35,303 bases of DNA from Enterococcus pseudoavium NBRC 100491 (GCF_001544295.1 NZ_BCQF01000026.1:1-35303), one strand, 5' to 3'; shown: positions 25,350-34,159, counted from the stretch's first letter. Made by a program: numbers and translations. Notes: generated by a model from the letters alone, not told the origin.

Positions 25350-25379
25350 GAAAAATGACGATGGAAAACTCCACCGTCA
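25350..25379 (-). terminator. Terminator of the cold-shock gene
   Basis: TGACGRTGGA-type stem (25356-25365 with 25370-25379), loop AAAC, five T on the minus strand. Confidence 0.85.
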
Positions 25380-25385
25380 CCGATA

Positions 25386-25586
25386 CTATTCAACTACTAC
25401 ATTCGTTGCTTTCTTCCCTCTGTCGCTCTCACCAATCGTATAAACGACTGATTGGCCTTCTTCTAGCAATCGATATCCTTCTCCAACGATATCGCTGTAA
25501 TGGAGAAAGATATCCTTGCCGTCCTCTCCGGCGATAAATCCGAAGCCATGTTCTTGATTAAACCATTTTACTGTTCCGCTATTCAT
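25386..25586 (-). CDS. csp: Cold-shock domain protein
   Basis: 66-aa CspA-family single-strand nucleic-acid chaperone. RNP1 is GFGFI and RNP2 is DIFLHYS (usual VFVHF), in the standard GTVKWFN...GFGFI order. It starts at an ATG behind TAGGAGG, only 25 bp after the tape-measure stop, in the prophage remnant. The sequence is more divergent than usual chromosomal Csps (for example the acidic [12 protein letters not shown] loop), consistent with a phage-borne copy. Confidence 0.9.
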   Translation of the reverse strand: MNSGTVKWFNQEHGFGFIAGEDGKDIFLHYSDIVGEGYRLLEEGQSVVYTIGESDRGKKATNVVVE

Positions 25587-25611
25587 ACATATTTCCTCCT
25601 ATTTTTTCTTT

Positions 25612-26626
25612 TTAGAATGATAAATTCAGATTTGTTTCTTGTCCCTGTGCCTGACTAATGTCATCAACAAAGGCTTTGAAACTTTGATTTCCTAATCGAA
25701 CGTTGAAAACTGCAGGCTGCTTATTTGAATGATTTTCATTTCTTGTTACCGTGTGTTTCACTCCTAGATTCGCATTCAAATTACTCAATGCCGGAATGTC
25801 TAAAACGGAAGCCATCGCTCGATTAATCTCATCCTGTCCAGAGTAAATACCTGTTGAGATTGTTCCGCCAAAATTCAACTTATCCAAATCACTGAGCGGC
25901 CCTTCTTTTGCTGGAGAGAATGGTAAGTATTTACGGACTTTTGAAACAACCGCATTGATAGCCTTTGCCGGCAAACTAATTGCTGACCAAATCCCATCAG
26001 CAATCATCTTGACCAGATTCCAACCTGCATTTTTGAAGGTAGAAAAGAATCCTTTAACAACGCCGATTACAGCTTCTAAAGCTCCAACAACAATGCCACC
26101 AAGTCCGTATAAAATCCCAGACGCGGCTTCCACCATTCCTTCCCACGCCATTGACCAATCACCTGAAAGTACACCAAGAATAAACTTGATCAAACCTTGG
26201 ATTACTCTTAAAGCACCTTCGATGACAGTTGAAATTGCTGTCCAAATCCCTTCGGTTATTCCTTTAATTGCAGTCCATACACCAACAATGATTCCTTGAA
26301 TTACACCCATTTCATTTCGAATAAATTGACCGATTTTTCCATTCCAAATCGTATTTACTGCGGCAGCTATTTCCTCATTGTTAGCTTTCCACCATTGAAC
26401 GACCGATCCGAAAATTCTTGTGATCGTGTTTGAAACGGTTTGAACGGCAAATGAAATAGTGTTTTTGATAGATTCCCAGATAGCTATGCAAGCGTTTCTA
26501 AACCCTTCACTGGTATTCCAAGCAATGACAAATGCCGCAACCAAACCGGCAACGATAGCAATCACAATTCCAACTGGTCCCGTTAAAGCAGCAAATACTC
26601 CACCTACGTTAGCGCTGAATAAACTC
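25612..26626 (-). pseudogene. 3' part of a phage tail tape-measure gene
   Basis: The C-terminal ~335 codons of a tape-measure protein. Repeated amphipathic Trp-containing segments (IWESIKNTI, VWTAIKGITEGIWTAIS, IWSAISLPAKAINAVV), a helical membrane-like stretch (IVIAIVAGLVAAFVIAW) and the conserved C-terminal YLPFSPAKEGPLSDLDKLNFGG module are visible. Full-length proteins of this kind usually run to well over 700 aa. The frame stays open up to the junction with the integrase, where it becomes antisense to it, so the 5' part was lost by deletion. Confidence 0.82.
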
Positions 26627-27613
26627 TTGATTGAGATCGAGGAGAACGGCTTTTCTCAAAGTAAGATAGTTACTTTTGAACAACTTTATAAAGACTGGCT
26701 GCCAAAATATCGAAATAAGGTGAAACCTTCAACGGCGGCCGCCACAATTACAGTATTTGATTTATATATCTTGCCGCACTTCAAAAAGATGAAGCTGAAC
26801 AAGATTACTGTAGCTTATTGTCAAAAGGTTTTAGATGGTTGGTTTGAGAAGTATCGAGGATATAAAGGATTTAGGATGAAGTTGAACCTTATTCTTGATT
26901 ATGCAGTTTCATTAGAGCTGATTAATTCTAATCCAATGAAAAAGACACAGACACCACGACAAAAAGAGAAAGACAAACCTATTAACTTCTACACTAAGCA
27001 GCAGTTACAGGAATTTCTTTCTCTTTATGAGTCTGAAGGCGACCGAATGAAATATGTGTTCTTTCACCTTTTGGCTTATACTGGTCTGAGGAAAAGTGAG
27101 GCCCTTGCCTTGCAATATTCGGATATCAATTTCTTAAAGCATGAGTTAACGGTAGGCCGGACAGTAGCAGTCAATGAAGATAGTGAGATCATCATACAGA
27201 CTCCTAAAACTAAAAATTCCTACCGCACAATCAATCTAGATCCAATTACTATGAAGTTGCTTACTGATTGGCAAAAGGAACAAAGAGAATGGTACTTCAA
27301 ACTTGGCTTTAATACCAACAAGAAAAATCAGTTAGTATTTAGCAATGACCAAAACAAAGCTATTCGCCCTTCCCTAGTCAATGGATGGCTAAGGAACTTT
27401 TACAATCGTCATGAAGATATGCAAAAGATCACTGCTCACGGATTTCGATTCACGCACTGCAGCTTACTTTTTGAAGCTGGCGCAAGTATGAAAGAAGTCC
27501 AGGGCCGATTAGGTCACAAAGATGTTCAAACGACCATGAACATTTATGCTAAGGTCACACCTAAGATGGCCACAAATACTGGTGAGAAATTCGCTCTATT
27601 CATGGCAAATTAA
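26627..27613 (+). pseudogene. int: Tyrosine integrase lacking its N-terminus
   Basis: About 328 codons of a phage/ICE-type tyrosine recombinase. Core-binding domain from FEQLYKDWLPKYR, catalytic domain with Arg in AYTGLRKSEAL, HGFRFTH (His-x-x-Arg), GRLGHKDVQTT (His) and the nucleophile Tyr in MNIYAKV, all in place. The N-terminal arm-binding domain (about 55-60 residues in relatives) is missing. The open frame continues upstream to 26459, but that part is antisense tape-measure sequence and not integrase. A TTG at 26627 is the first possible start inside the homologous part and has no ribosome binding site. It reads toward the right att copy, as expected for an integrase. Confidence 0.82.
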
Positions 27614-27619
27614 AGAAAT

Positions 27620-27642
27620 ACCTATTCAAAAACCTATTCAAT
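27620..27642. repeat. Right arm-type repeats
   Basis: CCTATTCAA occurs twice (27621-27629 and 27633-27641); TATTCAAAAAC at 27623-27633 equals 22026-22036 near the left end. Confidence 0.6.
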
Positions 27643-27660
27643 ATATTTTTCAGACAACGA

Positions 27661-27702
27661 AAAAAGACTAGAAGCCCTGATTTAACAAGGTTTCTAGTCC
27701 TT
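27661..27702 (-). terminator. Terminator now serving rplL
   Basis: GACTAGAA.CC..GG.TTCTAGTC hairpin with a T-run on the minus strand. It lies inside the element relative to the right att copy, so it appears to have been supplied by the phage. Confidence 0.8.
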
Positions 27703-27717
27703 AAATAATTCGCGAAA

Positions 27718-27735
27718 ATTATTTTACAGTTACAG
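27718..27735. other. Right attachment site copy inside the rplL 3' end
   Basis: ATTATTTTACAGTTACAG, the same as 21893-21910. It covers the rplL stop (27719-27721) and its last codons, so integration leaves the protein unchanged. Confidence 0.85.
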
Positions 27736-28087
27736 TTGCGCCAACTTCTTCTAAAGCAGCTTTAAGAGCTTCAGCGTCTTCTTTAGATACATCTTCTTTA
27801 ACTGGTGCAGGAGCGCCATCAACTACAGCTTTAGCTTCTTTCAAGCCTAAGCCAGTTGCTTCACGAACTGCTTTGATAACTTTAACTTTTTGGTCACCTA
27901 CAGCTGTTAATTCAACTGTAAATTCTGTTTGTTCTTCAGCAGCAGGACCTGCAGCAGCGCCAGCAGCAGCTACAGGAGCAGCAGCAGTTACGCCAAATTC
28001 GTCTTCGATAGCTTTAACTAAGTCGTTTAATTCTAAGATTGTTGCGCCTTTAAGCTCTTCAACAATGTTTTCAATGTTCAATGCCAT
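27719..28087 (-). CDS. rplL: Ribosomal protein L7/L12
   Basis: 122-aa stalk protein of the large subunit that recruits translation factors. N-terminal dimerisation domain (about 1-35), an Ala-rich hinge ([19 protein letters not shown], about 34-52), and the globular C-terminal domain ([25 protein letters not shown]). Start ATG behind GGAGG. Second gene of rplJ-rplL. Its last codons are the attachment site of the prophage remnant. Confidence 0.97.
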   Translation of the reverse strand: MALNIENIVEELKGATILELNDLVKAIEDEFGVTAAAPVAAAGAAAGPAAEEQTEFTVELTAVGDQKVKVIKAVREATGLGLKEAKAVVDGAPAPVKEDVSKEDAEALKAALEEVGATVTVK

Positions 28088-28139
28088 TTTAAATTTCCTC
28101 CGTTTGAGTAAGTTTTTTTATTTTTTATTTATGCAGCAA

Positions 28140-28640
28140 TTAAGCTACTTCTTCTTCTTTTTCTGCGACTGCTTTCACAGCGTAAGCCACGTTGCGGACT
28201 GGCGCTTGAAGGACAGATAACAGCATAGAAAGAAGTCCATCGCGGTTTGGTAGTTTTGCAAGAGCAGTAATTTCTTCGATAGAAGCTACTTTTCCTTCAA
28301 TGATACCACCTTTGATTTCTAGTTTTTCAGCTGTTTTAGCGAATTCATCGATAATTTTAGCTGGGGCAACTACGTCTTCATTACTGAACGCTACAGCAGT
28401 AGGTCCTGTGAAGACTTCATCTAATCCACTCAAGCCAGCTTTTTCAGCAGCACGAGTTAAGATAGAATTTTTGATAACTTTCATTTCAACGTTAGCGTCG
28501 CGTAGTTGTTTACGTAATTCAGTCACTTGTTCTACAGTAAGACCACGGTAATCAACGATAACGGCTGAAGCTGCTGCGCTGAATTTTTCAGTGACTTCAT
28601 CAACGATAGCGGCTTTTTTAGCGATTGCTACTTCACTCAT
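28140..28640 (-). CDS. rplJ: Ribosomal protein L10
   Basis: 166-aa base of the L10(L12) stalk. Starts [15 protein letters not shown]; contains [15 protein letters not shown] and ends in a charged helix ([13 protein letters not shown]) that binds L7/L12 dimers. The ATG at 28640 follows AGGAGGTG; the GTG at 28652 lies in that site and is rejected. Preceded by a long structured leader through which L10 usually controls its own synthesis. Confidence 0.96.
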   Translation of the reverse strand: MSEVAIAKKAAIVDEVTEKFSAAASAVIVDYRGLTVEQVTELRKQLRDANVEMKVIKNSILTRAAEKAGLSGLDEVFTGPTAVAFSNEDVVAPAKIIDEFAKTAEKLEIKGGIIEGKVASIEEITALAKLPNRDGLLSMLLSVLQAPVRNVAYAVKAVAEKEEEVA

Positions 28641-28816
28641 TATATATTTCACCTCCTGATTTTGATGGGGAGAGTATCTTTTGCCAAAGCAAAAAAATAC
28701 CCTATGCCACCGTAGACATAGAGGGACTATTGAATGTTCTCAATAAATGTCCTCGGTAGGAAATTAAGACTTACGTCACCTACTGTCTTCGGTCCAGTTA
28801 ATTAATAACCTCGACT
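28641..28816 (-). promoter_or_regulatory. rplJ leader with attenuator (L10 leader)
   Basis: About 175 nt transcribed before rplJ. It contains CCCTATG..CATAGAGGG (28700-28725) followed by a seven-T run on the minus strand, an intrinsic-terminator-like hairpin. L10 leaders of Firmicutes use such folding for L10(L12) feedback. I see the hairpin; binding is inferred from the family. Confidence 0.75.
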
Positions 28817-28846
28817 AACTTACCATAGATAAGCTAGCCGAGTCAA
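28817..28846 (-). promoter_or_regulatory. rplJ-rplL promoter
   Basis: Minus strand -35 TTGACT (28841-28846), 18-bp spacer, -10 TAAGTT (28817-28822). It overlaps a CTCGGCTAGCTTA/TAAGTTAGTCGAG inverted repeat. Confidence 0.65.
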
Positions 28847-28864
28847 GTATTTTTCTAAAATTAA

Positions 28865-29551
28865 TTAGATTGTTTGTTCAACATGGATACCAGGTCCAAA
28901 TGTTGTTGTTAGTGAAATGTTTTTGATGTATTGACCTTTAGCAGTTGCAGGTTTTGCTTTTACTAAAGTTTCGTTGATTGTGTTGAAGTTTTCAACCAAT
29001 TTAGCATCATCAAATGATACTTTACCGATTGGTACATGTACGTTACCAGCTTTATCAACACGGTACGTTACTTTACCAGCTTTTACTTCTTCAACAGCTT
29101 TTGTAACATCCATTGTTACAGTACCAGTTTTAGGGTTAGGCATTAAACCTTTTGGTCCAAGCACACGACCTAATTTACCAACTGTCGCCATCATATCAGG
29201 TGTCGCAACAACAACGTCAAAGTCGAACCATCCACCTTGAATTTTTGCAACCATGTCGTCGTCGCCAACGAAATCAGCGCCAGCAGCTTCTGCTTCTTTT
29301 GCTTTTTCGCCTTTAGCGAAGACTAAAACAGTTTGTGTTTTACCAGTTCCGTTTGGAAGCACAACTGCTCCACGGATTTGTTGGTCTGCTTTTTTAGGAT
29401 CTACGCTTAATTTGTAAGCAACTTCAACCGTTGCGTCAAATTTTGCGAAGTTAATTTCTTTTGCTAGTGCTACTGCTTCCGCAACTGGGTAAGCTTTAGT
29501 AGTATCAACTTTTTTTAATGCATCTTGCATTTTTTTGCTCTTTTTAGCCAT
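28865..29551 (-). CDS. rplA: Ribosomal protein L1
   Basis: 228-aa 23S rRNA-binding protein of the L1 stalk and, in other bacteria, a translational repressor. Typical parts: [52 protein letters not shown] (L1 signature). Start ATG behind AAGGAGG. Follows rplK with about 100 bp between. Confidence 0.97.
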   Translation of the reverse strand: MAKKSKKMQDALKKVDTTKAYPVAEAVALAKEINFAKFDATVEVAYKLSVDPKKADQQIRGAVVLPNGTGKTQTVLVFAKGEKAKEAEAAGADFVGDDDMVAKIQGGWFDFDVVVATPDMMATVGKLGRVLGPKGLMPNPKTGTVTMDVTKAVEEVKAGKVTYRVDKAGNVHVPIGKVSFDDAKLVENFNTINETLVKAKPATAKGQYIKNISLTTTFGPGIHVEQTI

Positions 29552-29564
29552 TTTGTTTCCTCCT

Positions 29565-29594
29565 TGATGTGGTTATAACGGTAGAACCTCCCAC
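29565..29594 (-). promoter_or_regulatory. L1-type mRNA element before rplA
   Basis: On the mRNA: GTGGGAGG..TAACCACATCA, with GTGG/CCAC closing stem (29591-29594 and 29569-29572) and a small inner GGT-TCT-ACC hairpin. It resembles the element before rplK, and the 3' part runs into the rplA ribosome binding site. Confidence 0.6.
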
Positions 29595-29654
29595 GTGTTC
29601 CGTATCTTTAGATAGGGAGCCAACTGAGAAGCTACTTTCTTGGGTCGTCGAAAA

Positions 29655-30077
29655 TTATTCGACAGTGATCCCCATGCTTCGTGCAGTTCCTTCAACCATG
29701 CGCATTGCTGACTCAACGGTAGCAGCGTTTAGGTCTTGCATTTTCAACTCAGCGATTTCTTTTACTTGATCGCTAGTAACTTTTGCAACTTTAGTTTTGT
29801 TCGGTTCGCCAGAACCTTTTTCAACACCGGCAGCTTTTTTCAATAATACAGCAGCTGGTGGTGTTTTTGTGATAAATGTAAATGAACGGTCTTCATATAC
29901 AGAGATCACAACTGGAATGATCAAACCTGCTTGATCAGCTGTACGAGCATTGAATTCTTTCGTGAATCCCATGATGTTGATACCCGCTTGACCTAGTGCA
30001 GGACCTACTGGGGGAGCTGGTGTTGCTTTCCCTGCAGGAATTTGCAGTTTAACTAATTTTTCTACTTTCTTTGCCAC
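29655..30077 (-). CDS. rplK: Ribosomal protein L11
   Basis: 140-aa protein of the GTPase-associated centre. N-terminal domain [30 protein letters not shown]-terminal rRNA-binding domain ending in [17 protein letters not shown]. The start is GTG at 30077, 8 nt behind AGGAGG. First gene of rplK-rplA. Confidence 0.97.
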   Translation of the reverse strand: MAKKVEKLVKLQIPAGKATPAPPVGPALGQAGINIMGFTKEFNARTADQAGLIIPVVISVYEDRSFTFITKTPPAAVLLKKAAGVEKGSGEPNKTKVAKVTSDQVKEIAELKMQDLNAATVESAMRMVEGTARSMGITVE

Positions 30078-30100
30078 GAGACATACCTCCTTGAGTCCGT

Positions 30101-30137
30101 GATGTGGTTAATTGGAGATCAAAATTTCTCCTCCCAC
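30101..30137 (-). promoter_or_regulatory. L1-type mRNA element before rplK
   Basis: On the mRNA: GTGGGAGG..TTAACCACATCA, closing stem 30134-30137 with 30104-30107 and an inner GGAGA..TCTCC hairpin. Shares the GTGGGAGG and AACCACATCA boxes with the rplA element. L1 autorepression at such sites is known in other bacteria; here it is inferred. Confidence 0.6.
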
Positions 30138-30168
30138 TTAAAACATGTGTATAAAGACACACTTTGGT

Positions 30169-30197
30169 ATCATAGCAGACTCTTCAAGCAAATGCAA
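30169..30197 (-). promoter_or_regulatory. rplK-rplA promoter
   Basis: Minus strand -35 TTGCAT (30192-30197), 17-bp spacer, -10 TATGAT (30169-30174). Confidence 0.75.
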
Positions 30198-30374
30198 GTT
30201 CCAGCTTTTAACTGTTGAAATTTTTGGACAATAATAAAACACTTCACAATCTCTTTAACTACTATGAGAATAACAAAATAAATTATTAATCTAACTATTT
30301 TATGAAAGCGGATATGTTACACTATGATCGACTTGATGAGGATTTTCATCGGATAAATTAAGGAGGTTTAAATA

Positions 30375-31049
30375 ATGGAAGTTTTAAAATATCGAAGTGT
30401 TTTTGACATTATTGGTCCAGTTATGGTGGGCCCAAGTAGCTCGCATACTGCTGGTGCTGCACGAATTGGAAAAGTTTGCCGCATGATCTTTGGGGAACGC
30501 CCCGACTCAGTAGAATTTGATTTATATGAATCGTTTGCCAAGACCTATCGTGGTCATGGAACAGATATTGCTTTAGTCGGCGGTATTTTAGGGATGGAAC
30601 CAGATGACTCCCGTTTATCCGATTCATTGAAAATCGCTCACGAACAAGGAATGGAAGTTTTATTCGTACCGAAAAAAGAAATCGCTGATCATCCCAATAC
30701 GGTTACCTTGCGCATGATCAAAGGTGACTTAGAGATGTCCATTACCGGTGTTTCAATCGGCGGCGGAAATATTCAAATTACCGAAATGAATGGTTACAGC
30801 ATCTCATTGGGGATGGGGAATCCGACTTATATCATTATTAATAAAGACGTACCTGGTTTGCTTTCGCGTGTTTCTACGATCTTTATGAAACATGGCCTAA
30901 ACATCGGTAAAGTAACGATGACTCGTAAGACACGTGGTGAAAACGGCATCGTGCTCTTAGAAATCGATGATACGCCGGACGATCCAGAAGGATTACGTCA
31001 AGAAATCAAACAAGAAGACGATGTTTTAAGTGTGACGTATTTCAAATAG
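30375..31049 (+). CDS. sdaAB: L-serine dehydratase beta subunit
   Basis: 224-aa subunit of the iron-sulfur L-serine dehydratase, which deaminates serine to pyruvate and ammonia. The family start VFDIIGPVMVGPSSSHTAGAARIG is evident, and residues about 150-224 form an ACT domain (VPGLLSRVSTIFMKHGLNIGKVTM) that may bind serine as regulator. Start ATG behind AAGGAGG. Cotranscribed with sdaAA, 51 bp downstream. A possible promoter is TTTATG, 18 bp, TATGAT upstream near 30320. Confidence 0.93.
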   Translation: MEVLKYRSVFDIIGPVMVGPSSSHTAGAARIGKVCRMIFGERPDSVEFDLYESFAKTYRGHGTDIALVGGILGMEPDDSRLSDSLKIAHEQGMEVLFVPKKEIADHPNTVTLRMIKGDLEMSITGVSIGGGNIQITEMNGYSISLGMGNPTYIIINKDVPGLLSRVSTIFMKHGLNIGKVTMTRKTRGENGIVLLEIDDTPDDPEGLRQEIKQEDDVLSVTYFK

Positions 31050-31100
31050 CAGACCTAAAAAATAAAATGAATACCTTAATATGAATGAGGAGGAATTGTC

Positions 31101-31985
31101 ATGTTTTATTCGATCCAAGAGCTGGTTGAACAAGCAAAGGATTATCCAACAATCGGCGAATTGATGATCGCGACTGAAATGGAATTAACTGATCGGACTC
31201 GTGAAGAAATCATTGCGTTAATGGAACGCAATTTAGAAGTGATGGAAAGCTCCATCGAAGAAGGCGTCAAAGGTGTGACTTCTGTTACAAGAATTACCGG
31301 TGGAGATGCCAAACGGATGAATGAATACATCGAAAGCGGCAAATTTATGAGTGGTGAAACAATCTTGAAAGCCGTTCGTAATGGGATTGCTGTCAATGAA
31401 GTCAATGCGAAGATGGGCTTAGTATGTGCCACCCCGACTGCCGGCAGTGCTGGTGTTCTACCTGGTGTCTTGATGGCCGCGCGTGAGAAATTAGACTTGA
31501 CTCACGAAGAACAAATCGACTTTCTATTTACTGCTGGAGCTTTCGGTTTAGTCATGGCTAACAATGCCTCGATCTCCGGTGCAGAAGGCGGCTGTCAAGC
31601 CGAAGTTGGTTCTGCCAGCGCCATGTCAGCAGCTGCACTAGTCGCAGCAAATGGCGGGACACCGGAAATGGCTGCCAATGCACTAGCGATTACCTTGAAA
31701 AATGTTATGGGCTTGATCTGTGACCCTGTGGCCGGATTAGTCGAAGTTCCTTGTGTAAAACGTAATGCCATGGGCGCTTCTCAAGCCTTCATCTCAGCAG
31801 ATATGGCGCTAGCGGGAATCCGCAGTGTCATCCCACCCGATGAAGTCGTTGAAGCAATGTACAAAGTCGGTCGGGCTATGCCACAGATCTTCAAAGAAAC
31901 AGCAGAAGGTGGCGTTGCTACGACACCAACTGGTTTACGTTTGCAAAAACAAGTCTTTGGCGAACCAGAAAAAGTAACTGTTTAA
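31101..31985 (+). CDS. sdaAA: L-serine dehydratase alpha subunit
   Basis: 294-aa catalytic subunit. Cysteines that hold the 4Fe-4S cluster: GLVCATPTAGSAG, EGGCQAEVGSASAM and LICDPVAGLVEVPCVKRN; SGAEGG is the serine-binding loop. Start ATG behind GAGGAGG. The product pyruvate also is what lactate oxidase next door makes. Confidence 0.94.
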   Translation: MFYSIQELVEQAKDYPTIGELMIATEMELTDRTREEIIALMERNLEVMESSIEEGVKGVTSVTRITGGDAKRMNEYIESGKFMSGETILKAVRNGIAVNEVNAKMGLVCATPTAGSAGVLPGVLMAAREKLDLTHEEQIDFLFTAGAFGLVMANNASISGAEGGCQAEVGSASAMSAAALVAANGGTPEMAANALAITLKNVMGLICDPVAGLVEVPCVKRNAMGASQAFISADMALAGIRSVIPPDEVVEAMYKVGRAMPQIFKETAEGGVATTPTGLRLQKQVFGEPEKVTV

Positions 31986-31995
31986 TAAATTTAAC

Positions 31996-32034
31996 AAAAA
32001 AGTCCGCTGGCGATGATCGTCAGCGGACTTTTTT
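31996..32034. terminator. Bidirectional terminator between sdaAA and lox
   Basis: AGTCCGCTG..CAGCGGACT stem with an A-run before and a T-run after. Confidence 0.93.
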
Positions 32035-32036
32035 AC

Positions 32037-33134
32037 TTACATTAATTTTGTATTTTTGATCTCATCGATAGTTTTTGTCCCAGCAAGCTGCATAGTAATT
32101 GAAAGTTCTTTGTTCAAATGATCAAAGACTGATTTCACGCCCTCTGCTCCGCCAAGATTCAAACCATAAATTACTGGACGACCGATAGCAACTAAGTCAG
32201 CTCCGCTAGCTAATGCTTTAAAAACATGTTCGCCACGACGCACGCCACTATCAAAGACGATTGGCACACGTTTGTTTACAACAGCGGCGATTAATGGCAA
32301 GACATCAAATGAAGCAGGGCCACCATCTAATTGGCGTCCACCGTGATTTGAAACCCAGATACCATCTGCACCCGCTGCAATCGCAACTTCAGCATCTTCT
32401 GGAGATTGAATTCCTTTAACAAAAACGGGCAAGTTCGTCAGATCTTTAATCTTTTTAATGTCTTCGGGAACCAAGCCTTGTTTAGCTGCTGCATAGATTT
32501 CTGCGATACCTTTACCTTCACCATCTCCGCTAGCACTCTTTTCACTATATGCAGCAAGGTTTGGCATTGGTAATGGGAATTGGAAGTTATTGATAATATC
32601 TTCTTCGCGGTAACCGCCTAAAGTAGAATCAGCCGTCAAAATAATTGCTTTGGCGCCAGCCTTAACTGCTTTTTCCAAAATAAATTCGTTAAAGCCATCA
32701 TCTTTACTCATATACAATTGGAAGAATTGTGGAGCTTCTGGCGCCGCTGCGGCAGCATCTTCAATTGTGGTATTCGCATACGTACTGATGGAGAAGATTG
32801 ATCCAGCCGCTGCTACCCCTTTGGCCGTGTCTGCTTCACCTTTTTCATGGGCCAATCCTTGAGCCGCTGATGGCGCTTGAATAATTGGTGTTGCTAATTC
32901 TATGTCCCAAAGTTTCGTACTTAAGTCGGCGTGATCGACACCTCGTAATACACGAGGCATAATTGTTTTATTGTTAAATGAAGTTGTATTTTCTTTCATT
33001 GTCCATTCGTCTTCAGAACCACCGCGAATATAACCAAACGCACCCTTATCCATCCGTTCTTTGACGCGTCCTTCTAATGAAGCGATATTTACGATTTCAA
33101 TTGGATGTTCTTCGTTACTTGTTTGATAAGCCAT
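32037..33134 (-). CDS. lox: L-lactate oxidase (FMN-dependent)
   Basis: 365-aa alpha-hydroxy-acid oxidase that oxidises lactate to pyruvate and makes hydrogen peroxide. TIM-barrel FMN motifs: QAPSAAQGLAHEKGE, FFQLYMSKD, and the active-site His/Arg pair in VSNHGGRQLDGGP followed by FDSGVRRGEHVFKALASGADLVAIGRP. The oxidase (rather than 2-monooxygenase or dehydrogenase) call rests on overall similarity to Aerococcus-type LOX. Start ATG at 33134 behind AGAAGGA; the open frame begins 21 codons earlier without a good site. A monocistronic promoter is present. Confidence 0.9.
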   Translation of the reverse strand: MAYQTSNEEHPIEIVNIASLEGRVKERMDKGAFGYIRGGSEDEWTMKENTTSFNNKTIMPRVLRGVDHADLSTKLWDIELATPIIQAPSAAQGLAHEKGEADTAKGVAAAGSIFSISTYANTTIEDAAAAAPEAPQFFQLYMSKDDGFNEFILEKAVKAGAKAIILTADSTLGGYREEDIINNFQFPLPMPNLAAYSEKSASGDGEGKGIAEIYAAAKQGLVPEDIKKIKDLTNLPVFVKGIQSPEDAEVAIAAGADGIWVSNHGGRQLDGGPASFDVLPLIAAVVNKRVPIVFDSGVRRGEHVFKALASGADLVAIGRPVIYGLNLGGAEGVKSVFDHLNKELSITMQLAGTKTIDEIKNTKLM

Positions 33135-33168
33135 GATACAGTCCTTCTTTCTTTTGAATACACGAGTT

Positions 33169-33197
33169 ATTTTAATACTCTTACAAAAAGTAAGCAA
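33169..33197 (-). promoter_or_regulatory. lox promoter
   Basis: Minus strand -35 TTGCTT (33192-33197), 17-bp spacer, -10 TAAAAT (33169-33174), just past the stop of the upstream gene. Confidence 0.6.
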
Positions 33198-33209
33198 GGA
33201 TTTTGTCTC

Positions 33210-34070
33210 CTATTGCCACAAGAAATTTGCAATGACTTGGTCTACCTCTGGATTTTCATGTAATTGGCTGTGTTGTGCGTTAGATCCAGTAAAAATCTGA
33301 TAACTGATTGGATTTCCATGATTTTTTAGTAACGAATAAGTCGCCAAAGCACTAGTCACTGGTACTGTCCCATCCGATGGGGTCGTCTGATCTAGTTTCC
33401 CGGCTATTAATAAAACTGATAATTTGTTTGGTACATTGGCGATGCCGTTACTATAGTCAAGATAGCGGCTCGCCTGTTGATCGGGGCCATTTTGTAGTAA
33501 ATCGTCGATTGATTGTTCACCTAACGTATCGATAAACTCGTTGAATGGCGCGCCAATCGAGATAAACTTTTTAATCATCGATGCATCATCTGGCTGGCCA
33601 TAAGTCGTTAAATAGCGTAGCGAACTAACGCCGCCCATTGAATGACCTACTAAGTTGACCTGCTCAATGCCTTGTTGTTTCAAATAGTTTAAAACTGAAT
33701 AGATCCACTCAGTTTGATTCCATTCATTGTCTTTATTAGCCGCAAATAGGACTTGGATACTAGGATTGTCCTTTTTCTTACTTAATTGTCCAGTGACTTG
33801 CAGGCTACCATCTGCTTGCACAATAATCTCCATTTCCTTTTTAGTCGCTGCTTGTTCCGTCAACCGTTGGATCATTCCGCCAAAAGAATTGATGGTTCCG
33901 CCATAACCGTGGATAAAGACCGTTGGTACCGAGCTTTTCTTCAATTCATGCTCGGCTTTTGCTGTTGTTTGTCTTTTTGTATTTTTGGGTGTGTCTGCTT
34001 GTTCTCTGCCACATCCCATAAGTCCGAAGATCATCACTAAAGCAAACAAACTGATCATTATTTTTTTCAT
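33210..34070 (-). CDS. Alpha/beta-hydrolase lipoprotein (DUF915-like)
   Basis: 286-aa surface hydrolase. Signal peptide with lipobox GLMGC (Cys20), short linker, then an alpha/beta-hydrolase fold: oxyanion segment VFIHGYGGTINSF, nucleophile elbow VGHSMGGVSS (Ser at about 145), and a C-terminal HSQLHENPEV with the catalytic His candidate. The closest group by eye is DUF915 (cell-surface hydrolase with esterase-like fold). Start ATG behind GAGGGTG. Substrate unknown. Confidence 0.87.
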   Translation of the reverse strand: MKKIMISLFALVMIFGLMGCGREQADTPKNTKRQTTAKAEHELKKSSVPTVFIHGYGGTINSFGGMIQRLTEQAATKKEMEIIVQADGSLQVTGQLSKKKDNPSIQVLFAANKDNEWNQTEWIYSVLNYLKQQGIEQVNLVGHSMGGVSSLRYLTTYGQPDDASMIKKFISIGAPFNEFIDTLGEQSIDDLLQNGPDQQASRYLDYSNGIANVPNKLSVLLIAGKLDQTTPSDGTVPVTSALATYSLLKNHGNPISYQIFTGSNAQHSQLHENPEVDQVIANFLWQ

Positions 34071-34121
34071 CTCGTCACCCTCACCTTCGATTAGTTGGTA
34101 TAAAAACGTTAATGTCTAATC

Positions 34122-34152
34122 AAAAAAAGCCGAAGCAATCACTGCCTCAGCT
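34122..34152 (-). terminator. Terminator of nusG
   Basis: AGCTGAGGCA-GTGAT-TGCTTCGGCT stem (34128-34152, two G-T pairs), seven T on the minus strand. Confidence 0.88.
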
Positions 34153-34159
34153 TAATGGA

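Larger units (their letters stand above)
21911..27735. mobile_element. Defective prophage remnant integrated at the 3' end of rplL
   Basis: About 5.8 kb between two 18-bp direct repeats. The integrase reads toward the right repeat and the tail gene reads away from it, as in a temperate phage. The middle (regulators, replication, packaging, head) and the tail-tip/lysis genes are missing. What remains is the 3' tape-measure part, the 3' integrase part, a cold-shock gene and three putative cargo genes. Arm-like repeats lie about 100 bp inside each end. Confidence 0.8.

Noticed and set aside
26459-26626. N-terminal extension of the integrase frame
   Set aside because: It is the exact antisense of the tape-measure gene and has no integrase features.
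26733-26742. A third GCGGCCG-type motif (NotI site) in the integrase
   Set aside because: It lies within coding sequence (TAAAT stretch of the protein), and the flanks do not match the two motifs behind the membrane genes.
27873-28220. Plus-strand open frames opposite rplL, rplJ and rplA
   Set aside because: They mirror highly expressed ribosomal genes with strong codon bias and have no ribosome binding sites.
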